DNA from: Pedosphaera sp.
Lineage (GTDB): Bacteria > Verrucomicrobiota > Verrucomicrobiae > Limisphaerales > Pedosphaeraceae
DNA: 9,136 nucleotides
Reading direction: 5' to 3'
Assembly: GCA_028293265.1 (NCBI GenBank)
Contig: JAQGPB010000472.1
Location: 1 to 9,136, forward strand
Part shown: positions 7,656 to 9,136 of the stretch, piece by piece
Layout: every line of letters begins with the position of its first letter
Numbering within the stretch: the first letter of the stretch is position 1
Notes under the pieces: generated by a model
Seen by the model: the letters and a program-made list of their open reading frames with translations, nothing else
Told to the model about the DNA's origin: nothing
The model's database searches: none
Program-made: the position numbers and the translations under genes

Positions 7656-9136
7656 TTAGGGTAGATTTGTGGAAGTGCCGCCAATTTGCAGTACCTGATA
7701 AAACCGTTGACCCACGTTGCCGGGTGGGCTGGCGGTCTTGGGTGGTCCCGCGTCTTTCCCTTGCACTTTAGTGCCCGCCGCAACAATCGGTGGCACGGCG
7801 GTCTGACACGACCCCGCCAGCATGTTGCTGCTATATTGGATTACGTAAGTCTTGCCGGGAATGCTGGCAAACTCGATCAATAGCTGTCCTTTGTGCAGGA
7901 CCGGCATTTGATCCAATTGCAGAACCGTACCCGGCGGACTCGTGGGCGTGGTGGCCTCCACCGCGGTGGCGGTGAAGTTGGTCGAAACAAAACTCGTCCG
8001 GGTGATGTCATAATATTCAAGCGCGAAATTCACCGTGCCACCGGCCACGACCGAAAGATCGTATTCCACATAAGGGACGCCATTCGCGGAACCGCTTGCG
8101 TTATACAGCGTCACTTTCGCGGGCAGTCCAAGGATTGACACACGCACTCCAGTCGCGGTGTTCGTGCTCAAATTGTGAAATTGAACCGTCTGTTCGAAGA
8201 GGCCCGTCTGGGGATTGAAAACCGGATTGCCGAGCGCCTGGACGGATACATTCAGCAGGACTGGCGCAGTCACCGTCACGACCGCACTGGCGCTGTTGTT
8301 GGCAGGGTTCGGGTCGGTTACTCCACCTCCTTGGGCGCCGATTGCGACTGTGGCGAAATTCGTGATGGATCGGGCCGTCAAAGGCATGATGACGAAACCC
8401 GCCTGGGCGCCGCCCTGGTTTGCAATCGTCCCGATGTCCCAATGCAGGGCCGTGCCATTTTGGGTGAACGTTCCCTGACTGTTGCTGGCGGAAAGGAAGG
8501 TGGTGAAGGCTGGCAGAACGGTATCCAGCACCACTCCCGGAGCGTCCGCCGGGCCGAGGTTCGTCAGAAAGAGCGAGTAAGCAAGCTGGTTGCTCACCAC
8601 GACCGGATTGGGCAGCACCGTCATGGTCAAGGCCAGATCCGCCTGCGGTACTATCGGCGCCGTGGCGGTATTGACGACCATGGCCGTCAAGTTCGTACCC
8701 GTGGGATCCGTGTCAGGCGTGGTGCTCGTTACGGTGGTAATATTGGTCAACAGGCCGGGAACCGTGGGAACGACCGTGACCACCAGAAAAAGACTTTGAT
8801 CAGAAGCGAGATTTGTGCCCGTGGTGGTGATGACGCCGTTGGAAAAAACCGGCGAGGTAAAGGACCCGCCCGGAGGGTTCGTGATGCTCGCGTTCACGAA
8901 CGTGAGGGTCGGCGCCAGCCGGTCGGTCAACTGGACATTTTGCGCGTCAGCGCCGCTGTTGTTGAGCGTGATGAGATAAACCAGATTGCTGCCCACCACG
9001 ACAGGATTTGGCGCGGAAGTCTCCGTTACCAGCAAGTGCGCCGGCGGCTGACCGATACCGAAGTTAAGGGTCGAGACCACATTGGCGGCCACGGTCTCCG
9101 GCAGAGTCTGCGAGGTAAAATTGGTCGGGATCGCCG
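7656..9136 (-). CDS. Large extracellular DUF11-repeat protein (5' end outside the window)
   Basis: The frame stays open to the right edge, so only the last 492 residues are seen and the start is missing. A GTG at 9092 lies inside the frame and is not a likely start. Seen in order, counting from that GTG: two DUF11-type Ig-like beta domains (about 19-142 and 151-275), each opening with PNPVVV and a Leu-Thr-Asn core and the second ending in DPNPANNSASA; a third, diverged beta domain (278-374) opening GNPVFNPQTG; and a C-terminal module (400-478) with KGQLLIEFASIPGKTYVIQY and QRFYQV. Thr, Val, Asn and Ala are abundant and Cys nearly absent, as in surface or secreted proteins. DUF11 proteins are usually adhesin-like or envelope components. 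The full protein may be very large. The next gene, 20 nt on, encodes an outer-membrane barrel. No enzymatic motif is visible. Confidence 0.85.
   Translation of the reverse strand, partial: AIPTNFTSQTLPETVAANVVSTLNFGIGQPPAHLLVTETSAPNPVVVGSNLVYLITLNNSGADAQNVQLTDRLAPTLTFVNASITNPPGGSFTSPVFSNGVITTTGTNLASDQSLFLVVTVVPTVPGLLTNITTVTSTTPDTDPTGTNLTAMVVNTATAPIVPQADLALTMTVLPNPVVVSNQLAYSLFLTNLGPADAPGVVLDTVLPAFTTFLSASNSQGTFTQNGTALHWDIGTIANQGGAQAGFVIMPLTARSITNFATVAIGAQGGGVTDPNPANNSASAVVTVTAPVLLNVSVQALGNPVFNPQTGLFEQTVQFHNLSTNTATGVRVSILGLPAKVTLYNASGSANGVPYVEYDLSVVAGGTVNFALEYYDITRTSFVSTNFTATAVEATTPTSPPGTVLQLDQMPVLHKGQLLIEFASIPGKTYVIQYSSNMLAGSCQTAVPPIVAAGTKVQGKDAGPPKTASPPGNVGQRFYQVLQIGGTSTNLP
8268..9038 (-). repeat. 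Two tandem DUF11 domain repeats within the surface protein
   Basis: Two homologous protein repeats of about 125 residues, coded at 8667-9038 and 8268-8642. Shared landmarks are PNPVVV followed by a Leu-x-Tyr strand, LNNSGADA versus LTNLGPADA, LTDRLAPTLTF versus LDTVLPAFTTF, and a late ITNITTV/ITNFATV-like strand. They are clearly diverged at the DNA level, so this is an old duplication and not a recent slippage product. Confidence 0.65.

Overview
The window reads as chromosomal DNA of a GC-rich, Gram-negative bacterium, most likely a Verrucomicrobiota member of the Pedosphaera/Limisphaerales type. The clues are a ClpC/McsA/McsB set, an MlaE-type lipid-transport permease (so an outer membrane), a DUF11 surface protein ending in a C-terminal module that I associate with large verrucomicrobial exported proteins, a beta-barrel outer-membrane protein, and few Shine-Dalgarno sites. 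This placement rests on family recognition, not on a marker gene.

Every supported gene lies on the minus strand, so transcription runs right to left. From the right edge: a DUF11 surface protein cut by the window end (7656-9136) is followed after 20 nt by a beta-barrel outer-membrane protein (6613-7635), probably as one unit. Next is a lone four-helix inner-membrane protein of unknown function (6000-6458) with its own -10 box and a clear ribosome binding site.

The centre is a tight four-gene run: ilvE-type aminotransferase (4928-5800), mcsA (4402-4923), mcsB (3290-4405) and clpC (773-3277). Gaps are 4 nt, a 4-nt overlap and 12 nt, and the run closes with a strong intrinsic terminator (723-753). 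McsB is the protein-arginine kinase that tags proteins with phosphoarginine, McsA is its zinc-finger activator, and ClpC is the AAA+ unfoldase that feeds tagged proteins to ClpP. The repressor gene ctsR, which heads this operon in Firmicutes, is absent, and the first position is taken by an aminotransferase of branched-chain amino-acid metabolism. Past the terminator, an mlaE-like permease starts at 673 and runs off the left edge.

I see no RNA genes, insertion sequences, CRISPR arrays or attachment sites. No stretch over 300 bases lacks a gene. The largest gaps are 5801-5999, with an imperfect dyad, and 6459-6612, with the promoter of the small membrane gene. I found no clearly new system. 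The most interesting points are the ilvE-mcsA-mcsB-clpC arrangement without ctsR and the surface-protein/barrel pair.
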